A DNA stretch of 64,000 bases, taken from Sulfomarinibacter sp963741385 (GTDB taxonomy: Bacteria; Acidobacteriota; Thermoanaerobaculia; Thermoanaerobaculales; Sulfomarinibacteraceae). A model generated the notes under the pieces. The model searched no databases and was not told the DNA's origin. It saw only the letters and a list, made by a program, of their open reading frames with translations. Positions 8,506 through 17,156 of this stretch are shown here, in pieces. Numbering within the stretch: the first letter of the stretch is position 1; each line of letters begins with the position of its first letter. Both the position numbers and the translations under genes were made by a program. The stretch spans positions 248,001-312,000 of the forward strand of contig CAVUHO010000010.1 in NCBI GenBank assembly GCA_963741385.1, read 5' to 3'.

Positions 8506-10200
8506 GTGGTCCTCGCGATCCTCTGCACACTGGCGCGGCTCGCCGTCGCACCGGCCTGGTATCCACCACTCCTCGCCGCCGTGCTCGGCCTCGCAACTGC
8601 GGGGCTGTGGGCTTGCGACACCCGTTCGTCGCCCGCAACCTTGAAAACGGCGACCCTCGGCCGCTCCGACCTGCTCTGGATCGGCTTTCTGACGGCAACG
8701 GTCGGGTGGACGGCCACCCGTCGCATCGACCACTGGTACTACTCGTGGATCGGGGACGAGGTTTCCTTCTTCGAAAAGGCCCGGGGCCTCCTCAGCGGCC
8801 CCCCGGCCGACATCTTCAGCCTGTCGTTGGTCCACTCGAAAAACCCGGTCGCCGATTCTCTCTTCCAGTCGCTGTTCCTGCGGTTGTTCGGCGAAGATGT
8901 CCTCGGCTGGCGTCTGGCCGAGGTCACGGTGGCCGTGGTCGCGGCCGCCCTCGCCTACCTGATCGTCGTCCGGGTGACGGTTCCACCCGGCGAGGGAGGC
9001 GACGCAACAGGTCGCTTGTCCGGCGTCATCGCCGGTCTCGTCGTCGGGAGTTCCGCCTTCACCCTAGCGTTCTGCCACATCGGCTACAACAACCTCCACA
9101 CTCTGGTTCCGCCGCTGCTGATCGTCCTCTGGTTGACCGTGATCGCCTCGCGGCCCTCGGGGTCCCGCCTCTTCATTCTCGGTTGTCTGCTGGGCCTCTG
9201 CCTCTACACCTTCCTGGCGACAACGATTTTCTGGCTCGTGGTGGTGATGTTCCTCGCTCCCGGGTTGCTGTCGAAGGGACCGCGCGGCCGCCTCACCGCC
9301 GCGGTCGTCGTGATCGGCGGCCTGGTCTGCACGACCCTGCCGATCCTGGCCGCAAACCAGACGCCGCTGATCGAAAACCTGAGGGCCAGCCACGCGCTCG
9401 GTTTCGGCGCCGAGAGAAGCTGGGTGCTGGGGTGGGCCGGCAGCGCCGGCGTCTTCTGGCACAACAGCCGGTGGTTCGACCATCACGTAGCGGCTTCACT
9501 GCTCGATCCCTTCGCAGCCGTCCTGGCGGCCATCGGCGGCGGCGCCGCCGTTTTCGTTTTCCGCCGCTCGCCGTTTGATCGCCTGCTGCTGCTGTGGTTC
9601 GTCCTCGGCACGCTCGCCGTCGCCGTGTCGCACCCGTTGACCTCGCCGAGCCTGACCCGCCTTCTATTCGTTCTCCCCGCGGCCGCCCTCCTGGCAGGCC
9701 GTGGCGCAACCGTCCTGTCCGGCATCTTCACGACGCGGCTGAAGTCTTCGGTGCCGGCCGTGAGGGCGGTCCTGCTGTCGATCGCCGCACTGATCGTGAT
9801 CGCCAATTCCCGCCAGTTTTTCGCGATCGTCCCGCTCCGTCTACCGCCGCCGCCCTTCACCTCCACCGTCCGCGCCCTCCAGGAGCATCCCGCATCGCCC
9901 GTCGTGGAAGTTGCCTACCAGATGGACCCCAACCGTGAGGTCGCGCTGCGTCCCTATCCGACCCTCGCGGCCCGCCACAGCTGGATGACGGCGACACGGC
10001 TGGTTTCCGACATCGATCACGTCGACCCGAACTCGGTATTTCTGGTCTACTTCAGCCGGCGTCTGGCCGAGACCGTCGAGGAGATCGTGAGCCCCCGCTG
10101 GACCGGGTCGTGTTACTGCGAATCCGGAGGCGAATGCGTCGTGTGGATCTTCGAACCGGTTCTCGGCGACAGCTCGAACGCCTTCAGCCGGCAGCCGTGA
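8506..10200 (+). CDS. ArnT/PMT-type polytopic glycosyltransferase (GT-C fold)
   Basis: This membrane protein probably transfers a sugar from a polyprenyl-phosphate donor to lipid or protein on the periplasmic side. As read from GTG 8506 it has 564 aa and about ten hydrophobic helices, followed by a C-terminal soluble periplasmic domain from about residue 455. After the first helices comes YYSWIGDEVSFFEKARGLL, whose Asp-Glu matches the catalytic loop-1 acidic motif of GT-C enzymes. The true N-terminus is probably encoded in another frame from 8136. It converges on the peptidase gene with a 17-base overlap. The acceptor is unknown. Confidence 0.72.
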   Translation: MVLAILCTLARLAVAPAWYPPLLAAVLGLATAGLWACDTRSSPATLKTATLGRSDLLWIGFLTATVGWTATRRIDHWYYSWIGDEVSFFEKARGLLSGPPADIFSLSLVHSKNPVADSLFQSLFLRLFGEDVLGWRLAEVTVAVVAAALAYLIVVRVTVPPGEGGDATGRLSGVIAGLVVGSSAFTLAFCHIGYNNLHTLVPPLLIVLWLTVIASRPSGSRLFILGCLLGLCLYTFLATTIFWLVVVMFLAPGLLSKGPRGRLTAAVVVIGGLVCTTLPILAANQTPLIENLRASHALGFGAERSWVLGWAGSAGVFWHNSRWFDHHVAASLLDPFAAVLAAIGGGAAVFVFRRSPFDRLLLLWFVLGTLAVAVSHPLTSPSLTRLLFVLPAAALLAGRGATVLSGIFTTRLKSSVPAVRAVLLSIAALIVIANSRQFFAIVPLRLPPPPFTSTVRALQEHPASPVVEVAYQMDPNREVALRPYPTLAARHSWMTATRLVSDIDHVDPNSVFLVYFSRRLAETVEEIVSPRWTGSCYCESGGECVVWIFEPVLGDSSNAFSRQP

Positions 10201-10666
10201 GGTCGAGAATCCTCCGCACCTCGGCGCCCGACAGCGTCTTGTGGTGCACGAGTTCATCGGCGAGGCTCTCGACCGCGGTCCAGTGCTCGCGCAGGACCCG
10301 TTCGAGATCCTCCCGCACGTCCTCGAGCAGCGGCAGCACGTCCTCGCAATCGTTGACGAGCTTCATGGCGAGGCGGACTGCCGCGTCGAGGTCTTCGCTG
10401 GACTCGTTCCAACCCGCGCGTCCCGAGATCATGGCTTCGGCGACAGTACCGGCCAGCACACATCGCAGCTGGTTTTCGATCGATTCGAGGCTGGCCCGGG
10501 TGCCCATGCCTTCATCCGGATCGCTCGAAAAACGCAGGGTCTCGGTGGTGCCGCTGTGCTCGGTGTCGCCGAGGATCTCCACCCGGGTCAAGACCTGCCC
10601 GTAGAGCTCCGACGCCAGCGCGTGACCGGCTTCGTGGTAGGCGGTGAGCCGTTCGGGGTTGATCAC
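10184..10666 (-). CDS. stand-alone peptidase M41 (FtsH protease) domain
   Basis: This 160-aa protein has the FtsH zinc-protease signature HEAGH (His11, Glu12, His15) and a downstream ESSEDLDAAV segment whose aspartate matches the third zinc ligand. The rest is helical, as in the M41 C-terminal domain. There is no AAA ATPase module and no membrane helix, so it cannot unfold substrates by itself. The start is GTG 10666, eight bases after the GNAT stop, with GAGGA four bases upstream. The first ten residues lead straight into the active site. It may act with a separate ATPase or on already unfolded peptides. Confidence 0.75.
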   Translation of the reverse strand: MINPERLTAYHEAGHALASELYGQVLTRVEILGDTEHSGTTETLRFSSDPDEGMGTRASLESIENQLRCVLAGTVAEAMISGRAGWNESSEDLDAAVRLAMKLVNDCEDVLPLLEDVREDLERVLREHWTAVESLADELVHHKTLSGAEVRRILDLTAAG

Positions 10667-10673
10667 ACCGTCC

Positions 10674-11669
10674 TCACTGGAGGTCCGAATCGGCCATGGT
10701 GTAGAAGAAGTTTTCCGACACCCACGGGATCGTGAGTTCGGAGTCAAAGGACCTCGCGGTCGGCACAATCCCCAGCGGCTCAGGTTCGCGGGCCCAACCC
10801 GCCTCGAGGAGGCCCGCTGTCAGAAAGTGCCCTGCGGGGAGCCAGGTTTCGATGTTCTCGATGCCACGGGCCGAGAGATCCGAAGCCACCCGGCCGGAGA
10901 GAGAGGCAATCATCGCCGGGTCAGGCGGCATCAGGACATCCACCAGCCGCGCCGTGTCCCCGTCGACCCCGACCACCGCATAGCCTCGCGGACGCCGCGC
11001 GATGCCGGCGAGGAAGAGGTACACCAGGTAGTCCCTCTGGGGATTGCGGAAGAAGCGCCAGTCGACAAAGGCGGCGTCGCGGACGGCCGCCAGCGGGTAG
11101 GTGCCTTCAACTTCGGACCAGACCCGATCGAGTGCGGGCTCCGCACGCTCGATGAGCCGCACGGAATGACCAAACAGTCTCCCCGGGCGGGCCAGCTTCC
11201 CGGTCGAAGCGCGCAGGTAGGCAACCCCGCTTTCGAGCTCGCTGTAAGCGAGGTACCTGGCGCCGATGTCGAAGTGATAGCGGCCTGGGATGCCGTAGTA
11301 GAGCACCGAGTCGCCGCCTGCAAAGAGGTCGAAGAAGGCCTCGGCAGCCTTGATGAAGAGACCCGTCTTTCGGTAGCCAGGGTGGCTCATGATGTCCATC
11401 AACTGGACGATCTCCACCAACCTCCCGTTCCACCGGGCCCGGTACGGGACACCGCTGTACATCACCACGGCGATCTCTCCATCAGGGTCGCGACACACCA
11501 GGACCCGCATCCCGAAAGGATTGTCGACGTACTTCCAGCGCCACAAATCGGCGTCGAGCTCCTTGCCGAAGGCCAGCTGCCACAGATCGAGTACCGGCTG
11601 TTCGTCCTCAGCGCGATACGGTCTGGCAGTGAAGGTGCCCGCCTCGATCTCGATGGTCCTCTCGGTCAC
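10674..11669 (-). CDS. GNAT-fold acetyltransferase-like protein
   Basis: This is a 331-aa protein starting at GTG 11669 after an AGGAGAGG site; a longer upstream reading has no ribosome site and shadow-like composition. The N-terminal half looks like a GNAT domain: FTARPYRAEDEQPVLDLW, then RLVEIVQLMDIMSHPGYRKTG, where HPGYRKTGL is the acetyl-CoA loop. Next come an AAEAFFDL helix and a GIPGRYHFDIGARYL segment. The C-terminal half looks like a second, degenerate GNAT or sterol-carrier-like domain. The M41 peptidase gene starts eight bases downstream, so the two are probably co-translated. The substrate is unknown. Confidence 0.7.
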   Translation of the reverse strand: MTERTIEIEAGTFTARPYRAEDEQPVLDLWQLAFGKELDADLWRWKYVDNPFGMRVLVCRDPDGEIAVVMYSGVPYRARWNGRLVEIVQLMDIMSHPGYRKTGLFIKAAEAFFDLFAGGDSVLYYGIPGRYHFDIGARYLAYSELESGVAYLRASTGKLARPGRLFGHSVRLIERAEPALDRVWSEVEGTYPLAAVRDAAFVDWRFFRNPQRDYLVYLFLAGIARRPRGYAVVGVDGDTARLVDVLMPPDPAMIASLSGRVASDLSARGIENIETWLPAGHFLTAGLLEAGWAREPEPLGIVPTARSFDSELTIPWVSENFFYTMADSDLQ

Positions 11670-11767
11670 GACCCGTTTCCTCTCCTGCAACGGCCGCCGC
11701 GGTAGGACGGCGCCGATGCCTCGATCGTACCGTACCCGATTCGGAGAAGGCCGTATACTGGGGCACC

Positions 11768-13396
11768 ATGACGTCGACAAACCGACGGCTCGGCGGTTGG
11801 GGATTCGTGGGCGAGAGCCTGCCGCCAACTCCGCATCTCCTCGAATGGTTGACCGTGAACGTCGGCCACGCGGTTCACCCGGTGCCGCCCACGGCCGCCG
11901 ACCCGCCCGACATCGACGCCTTCGATCTCGGCGTCCTGCCGGCCACGATCTCGACCGATCCCGGCGATCGTCTGGCCCACGCCCGCGGCCAGGGGCTGGT
12001 GGACGTCCTCAGGGTCCGCGCGGGTGCGGTGCCGGCCCTGCCCGACGCGGTGTGCAGACCGAGCACCGCCGACGAGGTGGGGGCCGTGCTGGCGGTCTGT
12101 GCTCAACGCTCGATCCGCGTCATCCCCTGGGGGGGCGGCACCTCGGTGACCGGCGGCGTCAACGTGCTGCGGGGGGACGCGCCCCTGCTCACTCTCGACC
12201 TCGAACGGCTCAGCGGCTGCACGGCGGTCGATCTGGTGTCGGGACTCGCCGTGTTCGGCCCCGGCACCCGCGGCCCGCGGGTCGAGTCGGAGTTGGCCTT
12301 CCACGGCCTCACCCTCGGCCACTACCCGCAGTCCTGGGAACTGGCGACGGTGGGCGGCTGGGTGGCAACCCGATCCTCGGGCCAGGAGTCGCTCGGTTAC
12401 GGCCGGATCGAGGACATGGTGGCGGGGCTCGAGATGCGGGCGCCGGCGGGCCGGCTTCGCCTGCCGGCCGGTCCGGCCTCTGCCGCGGGCCCCGACCTCA
12501 AACACCTGGTGATGGGCAGCGAGGGCCGTTTCGGAGTCATCACCGAGGTGACTCTGAGAGTCCGCCCCCGCCCGCGCGTCACCGAGATCGTCGGCGCCCT
12601 GGTGCCGGACATCGACCGCGGCCTCGAGGTGGTGCGCGAACTGGTGTGGCGGGGAACTCCGCTGACCATGGTGCGGCTCTCAGACGCCCACGAGAGCCAG
12701 GTCGCGATGGCGGTCGGTCTTGGACGGAGTCGGCTGGCGCGCTTGGTCGACCACTATCTTGCCCTTCGCGGCATCGGCGCCGACGGCTGCCTCATGCTGA
12801 TCGGCGCCGCGGGAGACCGCGACCGGGTGGACGACACCCTGGCCTCGGCCCTCGACGTCGTGTCGTCCCGCCGCGGCGTGTCGCTCGGCCGGCGGCCGGG
12901 GCGGCACTGGCTGCGCGACCGTTTCCGCCACCCCTATCTGCGCGAGTCACTGCTCGACATCGGCTATGCCACAGACACCCTCGAAACCGCGGCGCCGTGG
13001 TCGAGAATCGTCGAGCTCCGCACCCGCGTAACGGCCGCTCTCGAGGGCGCCCTGCACAGCGACGACGAACGGGTGGCGGTGCTGTGCCACGTCTCCCACC
13101 CCTACCGTGACGGCGCCTCGCTCTACTTCACCTTCTTCTTCCGCGCGGCCGCCGCCCCCGACGCGACCATCGCCCGCTGGGCCCGGATCAAGCGCGCCGC
13201 CACCGAGGCCCTGGTCGCCGCCGGCGCGACCCTCAGCCACCACCACGGCGTCGGTCAGTGGCACGCACCGTGGCTCGACCGTGAGATTGGCGGCGACGGC
13301 GCCGGAACGCTGGCCGCGGTTGCCGGGCGCCTCGACCCGGCCGGCATCCTCAACCCGCACGTTCTGCTCGATCCGGACGACCGTTTGGAGAGCTGA
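11768..13396 (+). CDS. alkylglycerone-phosphate synthase-like FAD-binding oxidase
   Basis: This 542-aa member of the PCMH/VAO flavoprotein family resembles alkyldihydroxyacetonephosphate synthase, which swaps the acyl chain of acyl-DHAP for a fatty alcohol to form an ether bond. It has an N-terminal GGWGFVGES, the FAD loop PWGGGTSVTGG (about residue 120), the GGWVATRSSGQESLGYG segment and MGSEGRFGVIT. The C-terminal SHHHGVG motif is the histidine-rich loop typical of AGPS rather than of glycolate or lactate oxidases. The glpD-type gene begins on the very next base, and GlpD makes DHAP, which supports a role in ether-lipid synthesis. The activity itself is inferred. Confidence 0.82.
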   Translation: MTSTNRRLGGWGFVGESLPPTPHLLEWLTVNVGHAVHPVPPTAADPPDIDAFDLGVLPATISTDPGDRLAHARGQGLVDVLRVRAGAVPALPDAVCRPSTADEVGAVLAVCAQRSIRVIPWGGGTSVTGGVNVLRGDAPLLTLDLERLSGCTAVDLVSGLAVFGPGTRGPRVESELAFHGLTLGHYPQSWELATVGGWVATRSSGQESLGYGRIEDMVAGLEMRAPAGRLRLPAGPASAAGPDLKHLVMGSEGRFGVITEVTLRVRPRPRVTEIVGALVPDIDRGLEVVRELVWRGTPLTMVRLSDAHESQVAMAVGLGRSRLARLVDHYLALRGIGADGCLMLIGAAGDRDRVDDTLASALDVVSSRRGVSLGRRPGRHWLRDRFRHPYLRESLLDIGYATDTLETAAPWSRIVELRTRVTAALEGALHSDDERVAVLCHVSHPYRDGASLYFTFFFRAAAAPDATIARWARIKRAATEALVAAGATLSHHHGVGQWHAPWLDREIGGDGAGTLAAVAGRLDPAGILNPHVLLDPDDRLES

Positions 13397-15394
13397 GTGT
13401 TTCACCCGCAGTGGCGCACAGCCTCGCTCGATCGACTCGCCGGGGTTTTCGACCTGGTGGTGATCGGCGGCGGCATCACCGGGTGCGGCGTCTGTTTGGA
13501 CGCGGCGCAGCGCGGTCTCGATGTGCTCCTGATCGACAAGGGCGACATTGCGTCGGGCACCTCGTCGCGGTCGTCGAAGCTGATCCACGGCGGCCTCCGC
13601 TATCTCAAACAGATGCAGTTCCGGATCACCCGGCTCGCGTGCCGAGAACGCGACCGCATGCTCGCCCTCGACCCGCACCTGGTGTACCCGATCCGTTTCC
13701 TGTATCCGGCCTCGCACGGCGACCGCACGCCGGGCTGGCAGGTGGATCTCGGTCTGTGGATGTATGACCATCTCACTGCCCGCCCCGAAAAACACACCCA
13801 GGTCGACCTCGACGAGCTCGCAGAACTGGTGCCGGACCTGCCTACCGACGGTATCGACCGGGTCCTCGCCTACACCGACGCCATGGCCGACGACGCGCGC
13901 CTGACCTGGGCGGTCGCGGCCACCGCCCACGCCTACGGGGCCGCAGTGGTGACCCGCTGCGAGGCCCTGACAGCCACCCGTGACGGGAACGGTCGCGCAT
14001 CCGGGCTGGTGGTGCGTGACCTCGAATCCGGGAAAAGCCACCGCGTTGCTGCGCGCCTGATCGTCAACGCCGGCGGCGTGTGGACCGACGCGGTTCGGGA
14101 GCGGCTCGGGCTCGAGGGCCGCCGGGTGCGCCCGTCGCGCGGTATTCACCTGATTCTGCCGTCGGCGACGGTGCCGATCACCGTGGCAGTGTCGCTGCCA
14201 TCGCCCGACGACGGCCGACCCGTTTTCCTCGTTCCCCACCCCGAGGGCGTGCTGCTCGGCACCACCGACCACTTCTACGACGGCGCGCTCGACGACCCCA
14301 GACCAACCGCCGACGAGGTGGCCTACCTGCTGCGCGCGGCCCAGACCGCCTTCCCCTGCCGCGGCATCGATGCCGCTGCGGTGCGCGGGACCTTTGCCGG
14401 TTTGCGGCCGATCCTCGACATCCACGCCGACGACCCCTCGGAGGCGAGCCGCGAGGAGGACATCTGGGAGGAAAACGGCGTCCTCTCAGTGTCCGGCGGC
14501 AAGCTCACCACCTGGCGTTCGACCGCCGAGGCCGCGGTGGACTCGGCCGTGGGGTTGCTCCCGGAGCAGGTAACCCGCCAGGTGGGGCGTTGCATGACCA
14601 AGGGCACGCCGCTTGGCGGGCTCGCGCCGCGCGACCTCGGGATTCGTCTGCACGCCGCCCTCGGTCTCGAACCCGCGGTGGCCGACGGCATGGCGCGCAG
14701 GCTCGGTTCGACGGCCTGGATCGCGACCGAGCTCGCACGGGGAAAAGGCGAACTCAGACCGCTGCGGCCCGGGCTCGACCTTTCGGCCGCCGAGGTGCGG
14801 GCCCACTGCCGGTGGGGCGCCGTCCTCCACCTCGAGGACCTGCTCCTGCGCCGCGTGCGCCTCGGGATGTGGGAGCCCGACACTGCCCGCGACCTCGCCC
14901 CCATCCTCCGTCCCATCCTGCGCAGCGAGATGGGGTGGAGCTATCGCCGATGGCAGGAAGAGCGGGAGCGGTTCGCGGCTGCACTCGAGGGGTGGACGGT
15001 AGGAGGAATTCGGAATTCCCGCCCACCCACCTCTGGAAATTTCGGATTTCGGATTTCGGATTTGCTCGTGGCCTTCGGCCAGCGTCTACCCGCCATGAGC
15101 GGGTGGCCGATGGCCGGCCCCCTCCCACCCTTCCTTTCCGGCCGTCGGCCACATTCCGCTCTGACGGGCGTTCCGGATTTGCCACCCAGCCCCCCACCGA
15201 CAGTGAGCACTCGAGTGCTCAGGGCGGGTGGGACCATGTGCGGCGGAGGTGCCAATTTCAACGTTGTCGGAAGCTCGGCTCCTCCCGGGAAGGACGCCAA
15301 CAAAGGCGGGGGTGGCAATCTGATGCGGAAACAAACGGCGGGCCGAAGCCCGCCGTTGAAAGATCTCGAACCTATTCGCCCTACAAAGCCTTGA
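13397..15394 (+). CDS. glpD: glycerol-3-phosphate dehydrogenase with a repeat-derived C-terminal tail
   Basis: This quinone-linked enzyme oxidises sn-glycerol-3-phosphate to DHAP. GTG 13397 directly abuts the upstream TGA. Family features are the N-terminal dinucleotide fold VVIGGGITGCGV, SGTSSRSSKLIHGGLRYL, GTTDHFYDG, and SGGKLTTWRSTAE before the C-terminal domain ending near SYRRWQEERERFAAALEGW. From about residue 537 the frame runs through intergenic repeats (15004-15063, 15190-15271) and a terminator stem. That adds about 129 residues of low-complexity sequence such as GNFGFRISDL. The native stop has apparently been lost. The frame ends 14 bases inside the convergent etfA. Confidence 0.88.
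   Translation: MFHPQWRTASLDRLAGVFDLVVIGGGITGCGVCLDAAQRGLDVLLIDKGDIASGTSSRSSKLIHGGLRYLKQMQFRITRLACRERDRMLALDPHLVYPIRFLYPASHGDRTPGWQVDLGLWMYDHLTARPEKHTQVDLDELAELVPDLPTDGIDRVLAYTDAMADDARLTWAVAATAHAYGAAVVTRCEALTATRDGNGRASGLVVRDLESGKSHRVAARLIVNAGGVWTDAVRERLGLEGRRVRPSRGIHLILPSATVPITVAVSLPSPDDGRPVFLVPHPEGVLLGTTDHFYDGALDDPRPTADEVAYLLRAAQTAFPCRGIDAAAVRGTFAGLRPILDIHADDPSEASREEDIWEENGVLSVSGGKLTTWRSTAEAAVDSAVGLLPEQVTRQVGRCMTKGTPLGGLAPRDLGIRLHAALGLEPAVADGMARRLGSTAWIATELARGKGELRPLRPGLDLSAAEVRAHCRWGAVLHLEDLLLRRVRLGMWEPDTARDLAPILRPILRSEMGWSYRRWQEERERFAAALEGWTVGGIRNSRPPTSGNFGFRISDLLVAFGQRLPAMSGWPMAGPLPPFLSGRRPHSALTGVPDLPPSPPPTVSTRVLRAGGTMCGGGANFNVVGSSAPPGKDANKGGGGNLMRKQTAGRSPPLKDLEPIRPTKP
15004..15063. repeat. 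heptamer repeat cluster inside the glpD reading frame
   Basis: A GGAATTCGGAATTCCC segment (from 15004), CCCGCCCACCCACC, and then about four 7-bp GGATTTC units (15037-15063) match the repeat design seen at 331, 26023, 45693 and 56410. Here they fall inside the 3' part of an open reading frame. The frame reads them as GNFGFRISDL. Confidence 0.8.
15190..15271 (+). repeat. 82-bp dispersed repeat, copy 1
   Basis: This segment aligns without gaps to the reverse complement of 45601-45682, with about 14 mismatches counted by eye (roughly 83% identity). Shared blocks are CCCCCCACCGACA, GAGTGCTCAGGG, GCGGCGGAGGTGCCA and TTCAAYRTTGTYGGA. This copy contains an 18-base perfect palindrome, TGAGCACTCGAGTGCTCA, at 15204-15221. 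A 120-base insertion separates it from its heptamer flank (15037-15063); in the second copy the two parts are adjacent. Confidence 0.75.
15334..15357 (-). terminator. intrinsic terminator of etfBA
   Basis: On the minus strand a 10-bp perfect stem AACGGCGGGC/GCCCGCCGTT closes a TTCG tetraloop and is followed by TGTTT. It lies 24 bases past the etfA stop. The glpD frame, extended by repeats, passes through it from the other side. Confidence 0.85.
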
Positions 15395-16334
15395 TGGCTT
15401 CCACCATCGGCGGGATCACGGTGAAGAGGTCGCCGACGACGCCGTAGTCGGCGATCTTGAAGATCGGCGCGTCCGGGTCCTTGTTGATGGCGACGATGAT
15501 CTTCGACGAGTTCATGCCCGCGAGGTGTTGGATGGCGCCCGAGATGCCGCACGCGATGTAGAGCGACGGGCTCACCACCTTGCCGGTCTGGCCCACCTGG
15601 TGCGAGTGGCTGATCCAGCCCGCGTCCACCGCGGCGCGCGACGCACCCACCGCGCCGCCGAGCGCATCGGCGAGCGATTTGATGAGAGCGAAATTCTCGG
15701 GGCCCTTGATGCCGCGGCCGCCGGAGACGACGATGTCGGCCTCGGCAACGTCGAGCTCGCCGCCGCCCGCCGCCACCAACTCCTTGACCACTGCACGGAT
15801 GGAGAGGGCGAGACCGTCAAGGGCGACGACCGTTCCCGCGCCGCCAAGCTCCTCGGCCGCAAACACGTTCGGCCGCAGACTGACGACCTGTGGGGTCTTG
15901 CCGGCGGTGGTGGCGGTGGCGAAGGCCTTGCCCGAGTAAACCGGCCGGCGGCCAGTGAAAACCTCACCGTCGAGGGTGAGCCCGACCACGTCGGCGAGGG
16001 CGCCCACGCCAAGCCTCGCCGCCACCCGCGGCGCGAGGTCTCGGCCCATGGCGGTGCCGGCAAAGAAGATCGCCGACGGCTGCGCCAGCTCCACCGCTTT
16101 GGTCACCACCTCGGCATAACCTTCGGCCGAGTACAACCCGAGGTTGGCGTCATCGGCGACATAGATCGTATCGGCCCCCCAGGCGCCGAGCCCGGCCGCG
16201 GCGCCGGCAATGCCCGATCCGGGCAGCACCGCGCTCACCTCCGCCCCCTGGCGCTTGGCTTCGGAGATCGCCTGAAGCGAGGCCTTGCGAACCTCACCGC
16301 CACGCTGCTCCACGAATACCAGAATTTTTTCCAT
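15381..16334 (-). CDS. etfA: electron transfer flavoprotein, alpha subunit
   Basis: EtfA holds the FAD of the heterodimer that collects electrons from acyl-CoA and related dehydrogenases. The protein is 317 aa from the second of two adjacent ATGs, which has GGAGG at the better five-base spacing. The N-terminus is MEKILVFVEQRGGEV. The C-terminal FAD site is complete: SGGRGIKGPENF, SHSHQVGQTGKVVSPSLY and ACGISGAIQHLAGM, with NKDPDAPIFKIADYGVVGDL. etfB lies ten bases upstream, and an intrinsic terminator follows. There is no sign of the bifurcating EtfA ferredoxin extension. Confidence 0.96.
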   Translation of the reverse strand: MEKILVFVEQRGGEVRKASLQAISEAKRQGAEVSAVLPGSGIAGAAAGLGAWGADTIYVADDANLGLYSAEGYAEVVTKAVELAQPSAIFFAGTAMGRDLAPRVAARLGVGALADVVGLTLDGEVFTGRRPVYSGKAFATATTAGKTPQVVSLRPNVFAAEELGGAGTVVALDGLALSIRAVVKELVAAGGGELDVAEADIVVSGGRGIKGPENFALIKSLADALGGAVGASRAAVDAGWISHSHQVGQTGKVVSPSLYIACGISGAIQHLAGMNSSKIIVAINKDPDAPIFKIADYGVVGDLFTVIPPMVEAIKAL

Positions 16335-16344
16335 CATCGCCTCC

Positions 16345-17124
16345 CTAAATCGCCTTCGCTTCTTCGCGAAGCAGTTTCACGAGCCCGGCCGCCGCCGCCG
16401 ACGGGTCGTCCTCGCCCTGGATGATGGTTCCGGCCGATTTCGCAGGCGGCAGTTCGAGGGCGGTCACCGCGTAGAACGGGTTTGCACCCTCCTCGATGCC
16501 GAGGCTCGCCACCTCGACCTTTTCAACCGGTTTCTTCTTGGCCGCCATGATGCCCTTGAGCGCTGCGTACCGGGGCTCGTTGAGACCCTTCTGGCAGGTC
16601 ACGAGCGCCGGCAGCGGACTTTCGACCTTTTCCCTGAAGCCCTCGACGTCGCGGCCGGCGGTCAGGGAGGCATCGCCCACCTCGAGCTCGATGACGTCCG
16701 CCACGTGGGGGATATCGAGGATCTCGGCCAGCATCTGGCCGACCTGGCTGCAATCCGTACCGACACCCTTCACGCCGCACAGGATGAGGCCGTACTCCCT
16801 GTCTTTGATGACTCCGGCAAGCACCTTGGCGATGGTGAGGCTGTCACCGAGGGTCTTTTCACCGCCGAGCACGTGCACCGCCTGGTGCGCGCCGCGGGCA
16901 AGACAGTCGCGCAGCGCCGGCTCGGCCGAGGCCGGACCGTAGGTCACCACCGTGACCTCACCACCCTTGGCTTCGGTGATCTGCAACGCCTCCTCGAGCG
17001 CATATTCGTCGAACGGCGACACGATCCACTTGATGCCGGTCCCGTCGATCGATTTGCCGTCGCCACCAACCTTGATGACCGACGCCGTATCTGGAACGCT
17101 GGCTACGCACACGATACAGTTCAC
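16345..17124 (-). CDS. etfB: electron transfer flavoprotein, beta subunit
   Basis: The 259-aa beta subunit carries the AMP-binding site of ETF. The start is GTG 17124 with AAGGAGG seven bases upstream. Family features: CVASVPDTA at the N-terminus, WIVSPFDEYALEEALQI, and the signature around ADVIELEVGDASLTAGRDVEG with LPALVTCQKGLNEPRYAALKGIMAAKKK, which includes the dehydrogenase recognition loop. It is the first gene of the etfBA operon. A palindrome 33-46 bases upstream may be a repressor site. Confidence 0.96.
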   Translation of the reverse strand: MNCIVCVASVPDTASVIKVGGDGKSIDGTGIKWIVSPFDEYALEEALQITEAKGGEVTVVTYGPASAEPALRDCLARGAHQAVHVLGGEKTLGDSLTIAKVLAGVIKDREYGLILCGVKGVGTDCSQVGQMLAEILDIPHVADVIELEVGDASLTAGRDVEGFREKVESPLPALVTCQKGLNEPRYAALKGIMAAKKKPVEKVEVASLGIEEGANPFYAVTALELPPAKSAGTIIQGEDDPSAAAAGLVKLLREEAKAI

Positions 17125-17156
17125 GGCTTGCCTCCTTCTCGATAGTGTCGTGAAAA

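Noticed and set aside
11389..13110. 573-codon open frame on the plus strand overlapping the AGPS gene in another frame
   Set aside because: Mostly Arg/Gly/Pro nonsense; the AGPS frame has all conserved motifs.
12947..14425. Long open frame of 492 codons on the minus strand opposite the AGPS and glpD genes
   Set aside because: It is antisense to two well-supported flavoproteins, has no family motifs and a shadow-like amino-acid bias (Val/Gly/Arg/His-rich), as expected at high GC.
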